NCBI RefSeq assembly: GCF_000367365.1
Contig: NZ_BARF01000051.1
Span: 1-64,000 of the forward strand
Reading direction: 5' to 3'
Origin: Streptomyces prunicolor NBRC 13075
Lineage (GTDB): Bacteria; Actinomycetota; Actinomycetes; Streptomycetales; Streptomycetaceae
Length of the DNA stretch: 64,000 nt
This document shows positions 41,866-51,162 of this stretch, one piece after another; positions within the stretch are counted from its first letter, which is position 1; each line of letters begins with the position of its first letter. The position numbers and the translations under genes are program-made. Under the pieces are notes generated by a model that was given only the letters and a program-made list of their open reading frames with translations, had not been told where the DNA came from and ran no database searches.

Positions 41866-44412
41866 ATGGGACGCGGCAAGCTCCGGATCTACCTCGGCGC
41901 GGCACCGGGCGTCGGCAAGACGTACGCGATGCTGTCCGAGGCACACCGCCGAATCGAGCGCGGCACGGACTGCGTGGTCGCCTTCGTGGAACACCACAAC
42001 AGGCCGCGCACCGAGGTGATGCTGCACGGCCTGGAGGAGATCCCGCGCCGCGAACTCGCCTACCGGGACACCCAGTTCACCGAGATGGACGTCGACGCGG
42101 TCCTCGCCCGCCACCCCGAAGTCGCCCTCGTCGACGAACTGCCGCACACCAACATCCCCGGCTCCCGCAACGCCAAGCGCTGGCAGGACATCGAGGAGTT
42201 GCTCGCGGCCGGCATCGACGTGATCTCGACCGTCAACATCCAACACCTGGAATCCCTGGGCGACATCGTCGAGTCCATCACCGGAGTTCGGCAACAGGAG
42301 ACCGTCCCGGACGAGGTCGTCCGCCGCGCCGACCAGATCGAACTCGTCGACATGTCACCGCCCGCGCTACGGCGCCGGATGGCCCACGGCAACATCTACA
42401 AGCCGGACAAGGTCGACGCGGCCCTCTCCAACTACTTCCGCCCCGGAAACCTCACCGCCCTACGGGAGTTGGCGCTCCTCTGGCTCGCCGACCGGGTCGA
42501 CGCCTACCTCCAGGAGTACCGCAGCGAGCACCGCGTCTCGGCGATCTGGGGCTCGCGCGAGCGGATCGTCGTAGGTCTCACCGGCGGTCCGGAAGGACGC
42601 ACGCTCATCCGCCGTGCCGCGCGCCTCGCCGAAAAGGGCGCGGGCGGTGAGGTGTTGGCGGTCTACATCTCCCGCAGCGACGGCCTGACCTCCGCCTCCC
42701 CGAAGGAACTCGCCCAACAGCGCACCCTCGTCGAGGACTTGGGCGGCACCTTCCACCAAGTCGTGGGCGAGAACATCCCGGTGGCCCTGCTGGACTTCGC
42801 GCGCGGAGTGAACGCCACCCAGATCGTCCTCGGTGTCTCCCGCCGCAAGGGCTGGCAGTACGTCTTCGGGCCCGGCGTCGGCTCGACGGTCGCCCGGGAC
42901 TCGGGCCCCGACCTCGACGTCCACCTCATCACCCACGACGAGGCGGGCAAGGGGCGCGGACTGCCCGTGAACCGGGGCACGCGGCTCGGGCGCGCCCGCA
43001 TCGTCTGGGGCTGGCTGGCCGGAATCGGCGGACCGCTGCTGCTGACCTGGCTGTTGAGCGGTGTCGCCCCCGAAGTCGGCCTGGCCAACGACATGTTGCT
43101 GTACCTGTCCCTCACCGTGGCGGCGGCCCTGCTCGGCGGACTCTTCCCCGCACTGGCCTCGGCGGCGGTCGGATCGCTGCTCCTGAACTGGTACTTCACC
43201 CCGCCCGTGCACACCTTCACCATCGCCGACCCCAAGAACATCGTCGCCATCGCGATCTTCGTGGCCGTAGCGGTATCGGTCGCATCGGTGGTGGACCTGG
43301 CGGCAAGGCGCACGCACCAGGCGGCCCGGCTGCGCGCCGAGTCGGAGATCCTCTCCTTCCTCGCGGGCAACGTACTGCGCGGCGAGACCAGCCTGGAGGC
43401 GCTCCTGGAACGGGTCCGGGAGACCTTCGGCATGGAGTCCGCCGCCCTCCTGGAACGCGCGAGCGACGTCGAACCCTGGACCTGCGCGGGCAGCGTGGGC
43501 CCCCGCCCCTGCCAGCACCCGGAGGACGCGGACGTCGACGTACCGGTCGGCGACCACATGGCTCTCGCCCTCTCCGGCCGGGTCCTGCCCGCCGAGGACC
43601 GCCGCGTCCTCGCCGCCTTCGCGGCACAAGCTGCCGTAGTCCTGGACCGCCGCCGCCTCCGCGAAGAGGCCGACCAGGCAAGGGCGTTGGCCGAGGGCAA
43701 CCGCATCCGCACGGCGCTCCTGGCCGCCGTGAGCCATGACCTGCGGACCCCGCTCGCAGGCATCAAGGCAGCCGTCTCCTCACTCCGTTCCGAGGACGTG
43801 GCCTGGTCGGACGAGGACCAGGCGGAGTTGCTGGCCGGCATCGAGGACGGCGCCGACCGGCTCGACAACCTCGTCGGGAACCTCCTCGACATGTCGCGCC
43901 TCCAGACCGGCACGGTCACCCCGATCATCCGCGAGGTGGACCTCGACGAGGTCGTCCCGATAGCGCTCGGCGGGGTCCCCGAGGACAGCGTCGAACTCGA
44001 CATCCCCGAGACCCTGCCGATGGTGGCCGTCGACCCCGGGCTCCTGGAACGCGCCGTGGCCAACCTGGTCGAGAACGCCGTCAAGTACAGCCCGGACACA
44101 ACTCCCGTACTGGTAAAGGCAAGTGCCATCGCCGACCGCGTCGAGATCAGGGTGGTCGACCGCGGCCCCGGCGTCCCCGACGAGGCCAAGAACCGCATCT
44201 TCGAACCCTTCCAGCGCTACGGCGACGCCCCGCGCGGCGCCGGAGTAGGCCTCGGCCTCGCGGTCGCGCGCGGCTTCACCGAGGCCCTCGGCGGCACCCT
44301 CAGCGCCGAGGACACACCGGGCGGCGGCCTCACGATGGTGCTCAGCCTCCAACTCGCCCCCGCCCCGGACCTTGTCCCCGCCGAAGGTTCCACCTACAGT
44401 CCCGCTCCGTAA
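41866..44412 (+). CDS. kdpD: KdpD sensor histidine kinase, partner of KdpE
   Basis: An 848-aa membrane kinase that senses potassium limitation and phosphorylates KdpE. It has Walker A GAAPGVGKTYAML, a USP domain, four membrane helices with NWYFTPPVHTFTI, a GAF region, HisKA with VSHDLRTPL, and HATPase with VENAVKYSP and the GLGLAVARG end. It is close to the orphan KdpD at 31068 throughout, but without that protein's extra segment in the USP domain. It starts 1 bp after the kdpE stop. Confidence 0.94.
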   Translation: MGRGKLRIYLGAAPGVGKTYAMLSEAHRRIERGTDCVVAFVEHHNRPRTEVMLHGLEEIPRRELAYRDTQFTEMDVDAVLARHPEVALVDELPHTNIPGSRNAKRWQDIEELLAAGIDVISTVNIQHLESLGDIVESITGVRQQETVPDEVVRRADQIELVDMSPPALRRRMAHGNIYKPDKVDAALSNYFRPGNLTALRELALLWLADRVDAYLQEYRSEHRVSAIWGSRERIVVGLTGGPEGRTLIRRAARLAEKGAGGEVLAVYISRSDGLTSASPKELAQQRTLVEDLGGTFHQVVGENIPVALLDFARGVNATQIVLGVSRRKGWQYVFGPGVGSTVARDSGPDLDVHLITHDEAGKGRGLPVNRGTRLGRARIVWGWLAGIGGPLLLTWLLSGVAPEVGLANDMLLYLSLTVAAALLGGLFPALASAAVGSLLLNWYFTPPVHTFTIADPKNIVAIAIFVAVAVSVASVVDLAARRTHQAARLRAESEILSFLAGNVLRGETSLEALLERVRETFGMESAALLERASDVEPWTCAGSVGPRPCQHPEDADVDVPVGDHMALALSGRVLPAEDRRVLAAFAAQAAVVLDRRRLREEADQARALAEGNRIRTALLAAVSHDLRTPLAGIKAAVSSLRSEDVAWSDEDQAELLAGIEDGADRLDNLVGNLLDMSRLQTGTVTPIIREVDLDEVVPIALGGVPEDSVELDIPETLPMVAVDPGLLERAVANLVENAVKYSPDTTPVLVKASAIADRVEIRVVDRGPGVPDEAKNRIFEPFQRYGDAPRGAGVGLGLAVARGFTEALGGTLSAEDTPGGGLTMVLSLQLAPAPDLVPAEGSTYSPAP

Positions 44413-44428
44413 CGTTCGCCAATCGGCC

Positions 44429-44439
44429 CGAAACTTTCG
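44429..44439. promoter_or_regulatory. Palindromic operator CGAAACTTTCG upstream of GH43
   Basis: A perfect 11-bp palindrome CGAAA-C-TTTCG lies 30 nt before the GH43 start. Palindromes of the GAAA-N-TTTC kind are, as I recall, the sites of LacI-type repressors of xylan genes in Streptomyces. Confidence 0.65.
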
Positions 44440-44469
44440 AACACGGGCCGGACGGAAGGGCTGAGGTAC

Positions 44470-45921
44470 ATGCGGACCTACGACAACCCGGTCATCGGCG
44501 GTTTCCACCCCGACCCCAGCGTGTGCCGGGTCGGCGAGGACTACTACCTCGTGTGCTCCAGCTTCGAGTACTTCCCCGGGGTCCCGCTCTTCCACAGCCG
44601 GGACCTGGTGCACTGGCGCCAGATCGGCAACGTCCTTGACCGGCCGGGCCAGTTGGACCTGCCGGACGACACCCCCGCCTCCGGCGGCATCTACGCCCCG
44701 ACCCTCCGCCACCACGACGGCCGCTTCTACTTGATCACCACCGACGTGCGCGGCAAGGGCACCTTCCTCGTCACCGCCGACCGCCCCGAGGGCCCCTCGT
44801 CGGACCCGGTACTCGTCGACGTCCCCGGCATCGATCCCGACCTGGCCTGGGACGAGGACGGCAACTGCTGGTGTGCCGTCGCCGGGGTGACGGTGGCCCG
44901 CATCGACCCGGCGACCGGCAAGGTCCTGGAGGGCCCGCTCCCGATCTGGTCCGGCACCGGCCTCCAGCACCCGGAGGCCCCGCACCTCTACCGCGTCGGC
45001 GACTGGTGGTACCTGATGATTGCCGAGGGCGGCACCGCGCACGGCCACAGCGTCTCGATCGCCCGCGCCCGCTCCCCGCGCGGCCCTTACGAACCGGCCC
45101 CCACCAACCCGATCCTCTCCCACCGCAGCACCGACCTCCCCATCCAGAGCACCGGCCACGCCGACCTGGTCACCGCCCCCGACGGCACCTGGTGGATGGT
45201 GCTGCTCGGCACCCGGCCCCGGGGCTGGTTCCCCGGCTTCCATGTGCTCGGCCGCGAGACGTTCCTGACCCCGGTGGAATGGGTGGACGGCTGGCCGAGG
45301 GTGGGCCCGGTGCAGGAACAGCACCAGGCACCGTCGACCTGGCACCCCTTCCAACTCCCGCCGGTACGCGACGACTTCGACGCCCCGACCCTCGCCTTCT
45401 CCTGGATCTCCCCGCGCAGCAGGCCGGACGACAGCTGGTCACTGACCCGCCGCCCGGGCTGGCTGACCCTGGACGCGCGGTTCGGCCCCGCCTTCTTCGG
45501 ACGCCGACAGCAGCACCTCGACTGCCGGGCGGCGGTCCGGATCGACCCAGGCTCCGGCCGCGCCGGTCTCTCCGTCCGCATGGACGAGGCGCATCACTAC
45601 GACATCGAGGTCGCCGGGGGAGTGGTGAGCGTGGTCCTGCGGATCGGTCCCGTACGGGAGCGGATCGCCGAGCGCGCGGTGGAGCCGGGGCCGCTCACCC
45701 TGGCCGTCGACATCAGCACCGCCGACGTCGGCACGCGCGGCCCCGACACCCTCACGTTCTCCGTGGAGGCTCCCGAAGGCGCCGTAGAACTGGCCGAGTT
45801 GGACGGCCGCTATCTGTCCACTCAAGTGGCAGGGGGATTCACCGGACGGGTGATCGGAATGTACGTCACTGAGGGGGAAGCGGCCTTCGACTGGTTCGAC
45901 TACCAGGAGGCACTCCGATAG
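44470..45921 (+). CDS. Glycoside hydrolase family 43, probable beta-xylosidase
   Basis: A cytosolic enzyme of 483 aa without signal peptide. The five-bladed propeller begins NPVIGGFHPDPSVCRVGEDYY, with catalytic Asp in HPDPS (about D15), the pKa-modulating Asp in PGIDPDLAWDEDG and the acid Glu in LQHPEAPHLY. A C-terminal beta-sandwich (about 300-480, starting DDFDAPTLAFSWI) is typical of GH43 beta-xylosidases. It probably releases xylose from short xylo-oligosaccharides imported by a transporter encoded elsewhere. Confidence 0.88.
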   Translation: MRTYDNPVIGGFHPDPSVCRVGEDYYLVCSSFEYFPGVPLFHSRDLVHWRQIGNVLDRPGQLDLPDDTPASGGIYAPTLRHHDGRFYLITTDVRGKGTFLVTADRPEGPSSDPVLVDVPGIDPDLAWDEDGNCWCAVAGVTVARIDPATGKVLEGPLPIWSGTGLQHPEAPHLYRVGDWWYLMIAEGGTAHGHSVSIARARSPRGPYEPAPTNPILSHRSTDLPIQSTGHADLVTAPDGTWWMVLLGTRPRGWFPGFHVLGRETFLTPVEWVDGWPRVGPVQEQHQAPSTWHPFQLPPVRDDFDAPTLAFSWISPRSRPDDSWSLTRRPGWLTLDARFGPAFFGRRQQHLDCRAAVRIDPGSGRAGLSVRMDEAHHYDIEVAGGVVSVVLRIGPVRERIAERAVEPGPLTLAVDISTADVGTRGPDTLTFSVEAPEGAVELAELDGRYLSTQVAGGFTGRVIGMYVTEGEAAFDWFDYQEALR

Positions 45922-45960
45922 CGGGTGACTACGCGGGGTGACCAACCCCGGAAATGCGTC

Positions 45961-45996
45961 GGGGCCGGTGCGCACCTCGTGTGTGCGGCCGGCCCC
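45961..45996. terminator. Hairpin between convergent GH43 and DUF5999 genes
   Basis: GGGGCCG (45961-45967) pairs with CGGCCCC (45990-45996), extended by an imperfect inner stem of alternating G and C. It probably terminates both converging transcripts. Confidence 0.6.
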
Positions 45997-46013
45997 TCAT
46001 GTCCCTGAAATGC

Positions 46014-46235
46014 TCAAGCGGCTGTCACCACTTGGCGGTGCGGCGCGATGATCTGCCCGTCGGGCAGGAGCTCACCGGTGTCCTCGAACAGGAGAACGCC
46101 GTTGCACAGCAGGCTCCAGCCCTGTTCCGGGTGGTGTGCCGTGAGGCGGGCGGATTCCCGGTCGGCGGATTCGGCCGTGGGACACGGTGGCTGGTGCTTG
46201 CACATTGGTGGGATCTCTCGCTCTGTTGTGGTCAT
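46014..46235 (-). CDS. DUF5999 family small protein
   Basis: A 73-aa protein with the compact motif CKHQPPCPTAESADRESARL, a middle HPEQGWSLLCNGVLLFEDTGELLPDG and a His-rich end. Three cysteines and several histidines suggest metal binding, though this is not shown. The family is widespread and conserved in Streptomyces without known function. ATG 46235 has GGGGGA upstream; a start at 46205 would give 63 aa but lacks a ribosome binding site. Two perfect 12-bp palindromes lie 135-166 nt upstream. Confidence 0.8.
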   Translation of the reverse strand: MTTTEREIPPMCKHQPPCPTAESADRESARLTAHHPEQGWSLLCNGVLLFEDTGELLPDGQIIAPHRQVVTAA

Positions 46236-46369
46236 GTCCGTCCCCCGTGGTGTTGAGTCGGTCCGAACCCAGTGTTGCCCCATGGACGGCAATCCGCAGG
46301 GATTTAGCAGCACCGCTTCTCACAGGTTAGTGACGCTTCACCCGCGCGGACGGTTCATCCCAATTCCCG

Positions 46370-46410
46370 GCTCGTACGAGCTTTTTGCTGCTCGTACGAG
46401 CATTACGAGC
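46370..46410. promoter_or_regulatory. Two perfect GCTCGTACGAGC palindromes plus a half-site
   Basis: GCTCGTACGAGC occurs at 46370-46381 and again at 46390-46401, exactly 20 bp apart, followed by a half-site ACGAGC at 46405-46410. They lie between two leftward genes, upstream of the DUF5999 gene. Two-turn spacing suggests cooperative binding of a dimeric regulator. Confidence 0.65.
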
Positions 46411-46488
46411 GTAAGAGGGCCGGAAACGCGATCGTACCCCGCCACCGGGAATTCGATGACGGGGTACGAGGGTGACGGCGGGGGAAAA

Positions 46489-47073
46489 TCAGGCGGGTGA
46501 ACCGAGCAGCGGCGCGGGAGTCACCCGATGGGTGAGCACCGGCAGCAACTCGGCGACCCGGTGCGGACGGTGGGCCGCGATGCCGGGCGGCGCCGGGGCC
46601 AGCGGGACCAGCAGATCGGATGCGGCGGGGTGGCCGTCGGCGCCGTCCGCGGTGAGGTCGCCGTGCAGCCAGAGCGTGAGCATGTAGAGGCCGGGCACGG
46701 ACAGGAGGCGCGGCTGGTAGGCGCCCTTCATGTTCTCGGCCTGGCGCAGCGCCCGCTCGGTGGAGGCGATGTACGGGCCCTCGAAGAAGTGCGAGAACGC
46801 CCAGCCGTCCGGGGTCAGCATCGTCTCGGCCGCGGCGACCGCGCGGTCCCCACAGCGGATCAGGAAACGCCATCCGGCCAGCCGGGTCACGGCCGTCCCG
46901 TCTGCCGACACTCGGTCCAGCACATGCAGGGGCAGCGGGAGTTCGGGTGTTGCCGGTCCCTGGGCCGCGCGCAGGGACGGAGTGCGGGCCTCGCGGACTG
47001 CGGTGGGGGAACCGAGTGCCGTGAGAACGGAGCGCAGGGCGGGCGCGGGAGCCGGGGGGACATGCAGCGGCAT
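46489..47073 (-). CDS. Hypothetical protein (Streptomyces-type)
   Basis: A 194-aa soluble protein I do not recognise. Its middle region reads like a compact alpha/beta domain (AGWRFLIRCGDRAVAAAETML, FFEGPYIASTERALRQAE), flanked by Pro/Ala-rich ends. There are no membrane segments or signal peptide. ATG 47073 has a weak GAGAGG upstream. The neighbours give no functional clue. Confidence 0.7.
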   Translation of the reverse strand: MPLHVPPAPAPALRSVLTALGSPTAVREARTPSLRAAQGPATPELPLPLHVLDRVSADGTAVTRLAGWRFLIRCGDRAVAAAETMLTPDGWAFSHFFEGPYIASTERALRQAENMKGAYQPRLLSVPGLYMLTLWLHGDLTADGADGHPAASDLLVPLAPAPPGIAAHRPHRVAELLPVLTHRVTPAPLLGSPA

Positions 47074-47616
47074 GGTGGGTCGCCTCTCATTCGACAGGCA
47101 CTGTTGGCGCGAGGGCGGGGCGGGGGCGGACGGCGCTGTCAGCTCTCGGGGTCAGGGAGGCCGGGGCCGGGTTCCGTGCACATGGGTACGGCCTGCCGCA
47201 CGTCACCTCGACGGCAGGTTCCAGGACCGGGGCGCCAACCTTCTGCCTTGTTCGCGGAGTTTATACGACACGTGTTCAGACGATGTTTCGTCTAACCGTT
47301 TCCCGTATGAACAACAAGGGGCTATTCGGCCAGGGATTCGCGGGAATCATCCCGGTTCACGGCCGGTCCTACAGCGATGACCTGTGGATATGGCACCGAT
47401 GCGGTCGGCCAATTGTCGTCGGCGTTTTTCACGAGGTCTTCATTGAGGGCGGAACTGCGGGCGGAACTGCATGTGCCGCATGCCTCGTGAATGTGCCGCG
47501 GGTCACGTTCGACCAGAGTAGCGGGCGCCGGGCCGCCGCGGGGACGTTATCGATCGCCAGGTCTGGGCATCATCCTTCCTGACCCGGGGACGAGTGGGAC
47601 GAGGAGGTGACGCACC
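47074..47616. other. 543-bp intergenic region, relatively AT-rich
   Basis: There is no gene I can support. The base composition is lower in GC than around it from about 47260 to 47510. It contains a perfect inverted repeat AGACGA-TGTT-TCGTCT (47278-47293) next to ACACGTGT. A 99-codon frame at 47283-47582 is present but unconvincing. The right end carries the ribosome binding site of the GCS2 gene. Confidence 0.6.
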
Positions 47617-49134
47617 GTGGGGGAGAAGATCGTGGCGGGGCCGTTCGAGCTCGCCGACCGCCAGCGCTACCGCGCCAAGCTGCGGCGCTGCCTGACAGTG
47701 CTGGAGCGGCTGCTGGCCGAGAAGCGGTTCGACCGCCCCAGGAACCTCATGGGGCTGGAGATCGAACTCAACCTCGTCGGCTCCGACGGCATGCCGAGAA
47801 TGCTGAATGGAGAGGTTCTGGAACGTATCGCGAGCCGCGATTTCCAAACAGAACTCGCCATGTTCAATCTGGAAGTCAACATTGCCCCACACCGATTGGA
47901 GGGCCGGGTATTCGATCGGCTCGCCGAGGAGATCCGTACGTCACTGGCATATGCCCATCGGAAAGCGGGCGAGGTCGACGCCGGAATACTGATGATCGGC
48001 ATTCTGCCGACGCTCGACCGGGACGACCTGGTCTCCTCGAACCTCTCCGCGGTCGACCGGTACACCCTGCTCAACGACCAGATCGTGGCCGCCCGCGGCG
48101 AGGATTTCGTCCTCGACATCGACGGCGTCGAGCACCTCACCTGTACTTCGGGCTCCATCGTGCCCGAAGCCGCCTGCACCTCCGTGCAGTTGCACCTCCA
48201 GGTCACCCCGGACCGCTTCGCGGACGTGTGGAACGCGGCCCAGGCCGTCGCCGCCGTCCAGGTCGCCGTGGGCGCCAACTCGCCCTTCCTGTTCGGCCGC
48301 GAGCTGTGGCACGAGTCCCGGCCCCCGCTGTTCCAGCAGGCCACCGACACCCGCCCGCCCGAACTCCAGGCCCAGGGCGTCCGCCCCCGCACCTGGTTCG
48401 GCGAGCGCTGGGTCACGTCGGCGTACGACCTCTTTGAGGAGAACCTGCGCTTCTTCCCGCCCCTGCTCCCGATCCACGACGACGAGGAACCCCTCGAAGT
48501 CCTCGACGCGGGCGGCATCCCCACCCTTGCCGAACTCGTCCTGCACAACGGCACGGTGTACCGCTGGAACCGCCCGGTCTACGGCATCGCCGACGGCGTC
48601 CCGCACCTGCGCGTCGAGAACCGCGTCCTGCCCGCCGGCCCCACCGTCACCGACGTCATCGCCAACACCGCGTTCTACTACGGCGTCGTCCGCGCCCTCG
48701 CCGAGGAGTCGCGGCCGGTGTGGACCCGGCTGCCCTTCGAGGCCGCAGCCGCCAACTTCGACACCGCGTGCCGCCACGGCATCGACGCCCGCCTGCTCTG
48801 GCCCCGGCGCGGACGCCTCGGCGGCGTCACCGAGATCGACGCGGTGGCCCTCGTACGCGATGAACTGTTGCCGCTCGCGGAGGCCGGGCTGGACGCGTGG
48901 GGGGTCGAACCGGCCGACCGGGACCTGTACTTGGGCGTGATCGACGAACGCTGCCGGCGCCGGGCCAACGGCGCGACCTGGCAGTCCGCCACGTTCCACC
49001 GGGCCCTGGAGCAGGGCCTCGCCCGGGATGCCGCGCTGGCCGCGACGACCCGCCGCTACAGCGAGTTGATGCACCTCGGGGAGCCGGTCCACACCTGGCC
49101 GGTGGGGCTGCCGGAGCCGGTGCCGCTGGGGTGA
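47617..49134 (+). CDS. GCS2-family carboxylate-amine ligase (glutamate-cysteine-ligase-like)
   Basis: A 505-aa ATP-dependent ligase. The start region NLMGLEIELNLV holds the metal-binding Glu residues, followed by ELAMFNLEVNIAPH, SSNLSAVDRYTLLN and HLRVENRVLPAGP, in the order seen in glutamate-cysteine ligase family 2. It would join glutamate to an amine such as cysteine or a related compound; the actual substrate is unknown. GTG 47617 has a perfect AGGAGGTGA. The stop lies in a 40-bp tandem repeat shared with the convergent gene. Confidence 0.85.
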   Translation: MGEKIVAGPFELADRQRYRAKLRRCLTVLERLLAEKRFDRPRNLMGLEIELNLVGSDGMPRMLNGEVLERIASRDFQTELAMFNLEVNIAPHRLEGRVFDRLAEEIRTSLAYAHRKAGEVDAGILMIGILPTLDRDDLVSSNLSAVDRYTLLNDQIVAARGEDFVLDIDGVEHLTCTSGSIVPEAACTSVQLHLQVTPDRFADVWNAAQAVAAVQVAVGANSPFLFGRELWHESRPPLFQQATDTRPPELQAQGVRPRTWFGERWVTSAYDLFEENLRFFPPLLPIHDDEEPLEVLDAGGIPTLAELVLHNGTVYRWNRPVYGIADGVPHLRVENRVLPAGPTVTDVIANTAFYYGVVRALAEESRPVWTRLPFEAAAANFDTACRHGIDARLLWPRRGRLGGVTEIDAVALVRDELLPLAEAGLDAWGVEPADRDLYLGVIDERCRRRANGATWQSATFHRALEQGLARDAALAATTRRYSELMHLGEPVHTWPVGLPEPVPLG

Positions 49135-49207
49135 ACGGTCTTTGTTTCAGGCCGAGTTGGCCAACGTGGGGTGAACTGCGGCTGTTTCAGCCCGCGTTGG
49201 CCGACGC
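49128..49207. repeat. Imperfect 40-bp tandem duplication at convergent gene ends
   Basis: Two 40-bp units (49128-49167 and 49168-49207) each start GGGGTGAAC and contain GTTTCAG and GTTGGCC; about 30 of 40 positions agree. The first holds the GCS2 stop codon and the second holds the stop codon of the VWA gene on the other strand. Confidence 0.7.
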
Positions 49208-50974
49208 ACCAGACGCGCCCGCCGCCACGATGGCCTGGAGGATCACCGACTGGATCTGGGCCGGGTCGGTCACCTCGTGGCCCGAGCCGCCGGTCGCCTC
49301 GGCGATCTGCCGGGCCTCCTCCTTGTCGGCCTGCGGCCCCACCCCGATCATGATGAGCGGCACCGGCCGCTCAGGGCTGGCGAGTTGCCGCAACTGCTTG
49401 ATGAGCGTGGAGCGGGAGATGCTGCCCGGGTCCTGGTTGACGCCGTCGGTCAGGATGACCAGCGCGTTGAACTTCCCCTTCGCATAAGAGGACGTGGCCG
49501 CCTTGTACGCGGCGAGCGTCGTGTCGTAGAGCCCTGTCGCGCCGTTCGGCACCGGCTTCAGCGAGCCGAACGCCGCCGACAGGGCGTCCCGTTGGGTGCC
49601 GTCGCCCTTCTGGTCGCCGAGCCGCTCGGTCGGTACGAGCACGCGGTAGTCCTTGTCGCCGTCGAGCTTCGTCGAGAACTCCCACAGCCCGATCTCGTCC
49701 TCGGGCGTGAACGTGGCCAGCGCCTGCAGCAGCGAGGCCTTCGTGACGTCCATGCGCGACTGTCCGGTCCCCGGCACCGTCTCCGCCATCGAGGCGGACG
49801 CGTCCACGACCGTGGTGATCCGCGCGCTCTGCACCGTGATCGTCCAGGTGCCCAGGGCCTCTTGGAGCGCCGCGTCGGAGGCGGGATCGGGCGCGGCCAC
49901 GGCGTACGGCTGCGGACTGACGCCACCCGCCTTGGCGACCACGGCCTTTGGTGCGGCGTCGTCGTCCGTCCGGAAGCCGTACTTCTCCATGAGCTTCCGT
50001 TGCGCGGGCTGGCTCAGATAGGTATTGAATCGGATCGCGGCCCGACTCTGGTCCGTGGTCAGCCGCTCCTGGTCGACCAGGTTGTACGGGTAGTCGAGCC
50101 GAGGGGAGCCGTCCTTCGGGTAGAAGAGATCCAGGCTCCCGCCGCTGTCCGCCGACGCGTTGTACGCGAACGCCGACTGCTCGCTGAGGACCAGCGCCTG
50201 GTTGCGCTTCGGGTTGCCCTGCTCGGTGCCGGACGAGTTGCGCGGCAGGGTGTCCAGGACCTGGCTGTCGGTGTCCGAGGTCCGCTGCGACAGCGTCTTC
50301 ATCATCGCCGCCGCCTGCGTGGCCCCGCCCTTGACCTTCGCGGCGGCCGTACTCAGCTGCGTGAGCGCCAGCAGTCCCGTAGCGCTGCGCGCCGGGTCCG
50401 CCGCGCCCAGCCGCAGCGAGTCGTCCGTGAGGGTGGCACCGGCCAGGTCCAGCCAGCTGTACGTCTTCTTCGGCCACCCCAGCGACTTCGCGGCGGCCGG
50501 GACCATCGCCACCCCGACCGGCGTGGAGGCCACGTTCCCCGCGGGAGTCACCTCCGTCGCGTCGGCGTCGGCGGCCGACGTGACCTCGTTCACCCACAGC
50601 TCCGAATCGGGCACCCATACCTGTACGTCCGGGTGCTTGCCCGCCTTGAGGGTGTCCGCGAACTTGTACGACTCCTGGGCGGTCACCGAGATGTTCAGAC
50701 ACTGCCCGTCGGACGTGACGCCCTCGTCGCGCGCCTGCCCGGCCGCCGCGCGCAGCGCGGGAGCCATGTCGGGGGAGGCGGCGAGTTTCAGCCGTACCGC
50801 GTCCTTCTTGCAGGAGGAACCGAAGGAGAGCAACCCGCTCTGCACCGCCACCGCGGTACCGCCCGCGACGGTCAGCACGAGCACCGTGGCGATGGCCACC
50901 GTACGGCGGCGCGCGCGAGGGCGGGGGTCGCTGCCGCCCGCCCCGTACTGATCGGGCAAGCTGTGACGTCCCAT
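49187..50974 (-). CDS. Membrane-anchored substrate-binding / von Willebrand A protein
   Basis: A 595-aa protein with one N-terminal membrane anchor (about 25-46) and an extracellular bulk. Residues 55-350 resemble a bacterial extracellular solute-binding domain (LKLAASPDMAPALRAAA; HPDVQVWVPDSELW). Residues about 385-595 form a VWA domain with a MIDAS D391-x-S-x-S (VVDASASM) and ILTDGVN. The combination is common in Streptomyces; the ligand is unknown. ATG 50974 follows a polar start. Confidence 0.85.
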   Translation of the reverse strand: MGRHSLPDQYGAGGSDPRPRARRRTVAIATVLVLTVAGGTAVAVQSGLLSFGSSCKKDAVRLKLAASPDMAPALRAAAGQARDEGVTSDGQCLNISVTAQESYKFADTLKAGKHPDVQVWVPDSELWVNEVTSAADADATEVTPAGNVASTPVGVAMVPAAAKSLGWPKKTYSWLDLAGATLTDDSLRLGAADPARSATGLLALTQLSTAAAKVKGGATQAAAMMKTLSQRTSDTDSQVLDTLPRNSSGTEQGNPKRNQALVLSEQSAFAYNASADSGGSLDLFYPKDGSPRLDYPYNLVDQERLTTDQSRAAIRFNTYLSQPAQRKLMEKYGFRTDDDAAPKAVVAKAGGVSPQPYAVAAPDPASDAALQEALGTWTITVQSARITTVVDASASMAETVPGTGQSRMDVTKASLLQALATFTPEDEIGLWEFSTKLDGDKDYRVLVPTERLGDQKGDGTQRDALSAAFGSLKPVPNGATGLYDTTLAAYKAATSSYAKGKFNALVILTDGVNQDPGSISRSTLIKQLRQLASPERPVPLIMIGVGPQADKEEARQIAEATGGSGHEVTDPAQIQSVILQAIVAAGASGASANAG

Positions 50975-51162
50975 GACGGTGGTGCCCCTCCCTGTTGAAC
51001 CACGTGCCGGTGTGCGGCCGTATGGCAGACATTGGGGGAGGTACGACCCCGAACCGCGTCCGTCCCCCCAACGGCCTGTCGCGCACGATCTTCGTAAGTT
51101 CTTTCGAGACCCTAGCGGGGCGAAGATGGGCATGAGGCGGGATTTCCGAACTGAAGGCAGGT

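Noticed and set aside
47283..47582. 99-codon frame in the 47074-47616 gap
   Set aside because: No ribosome binding site, no family likeness, and its start falls inside an inverted repeat; it may be chance.
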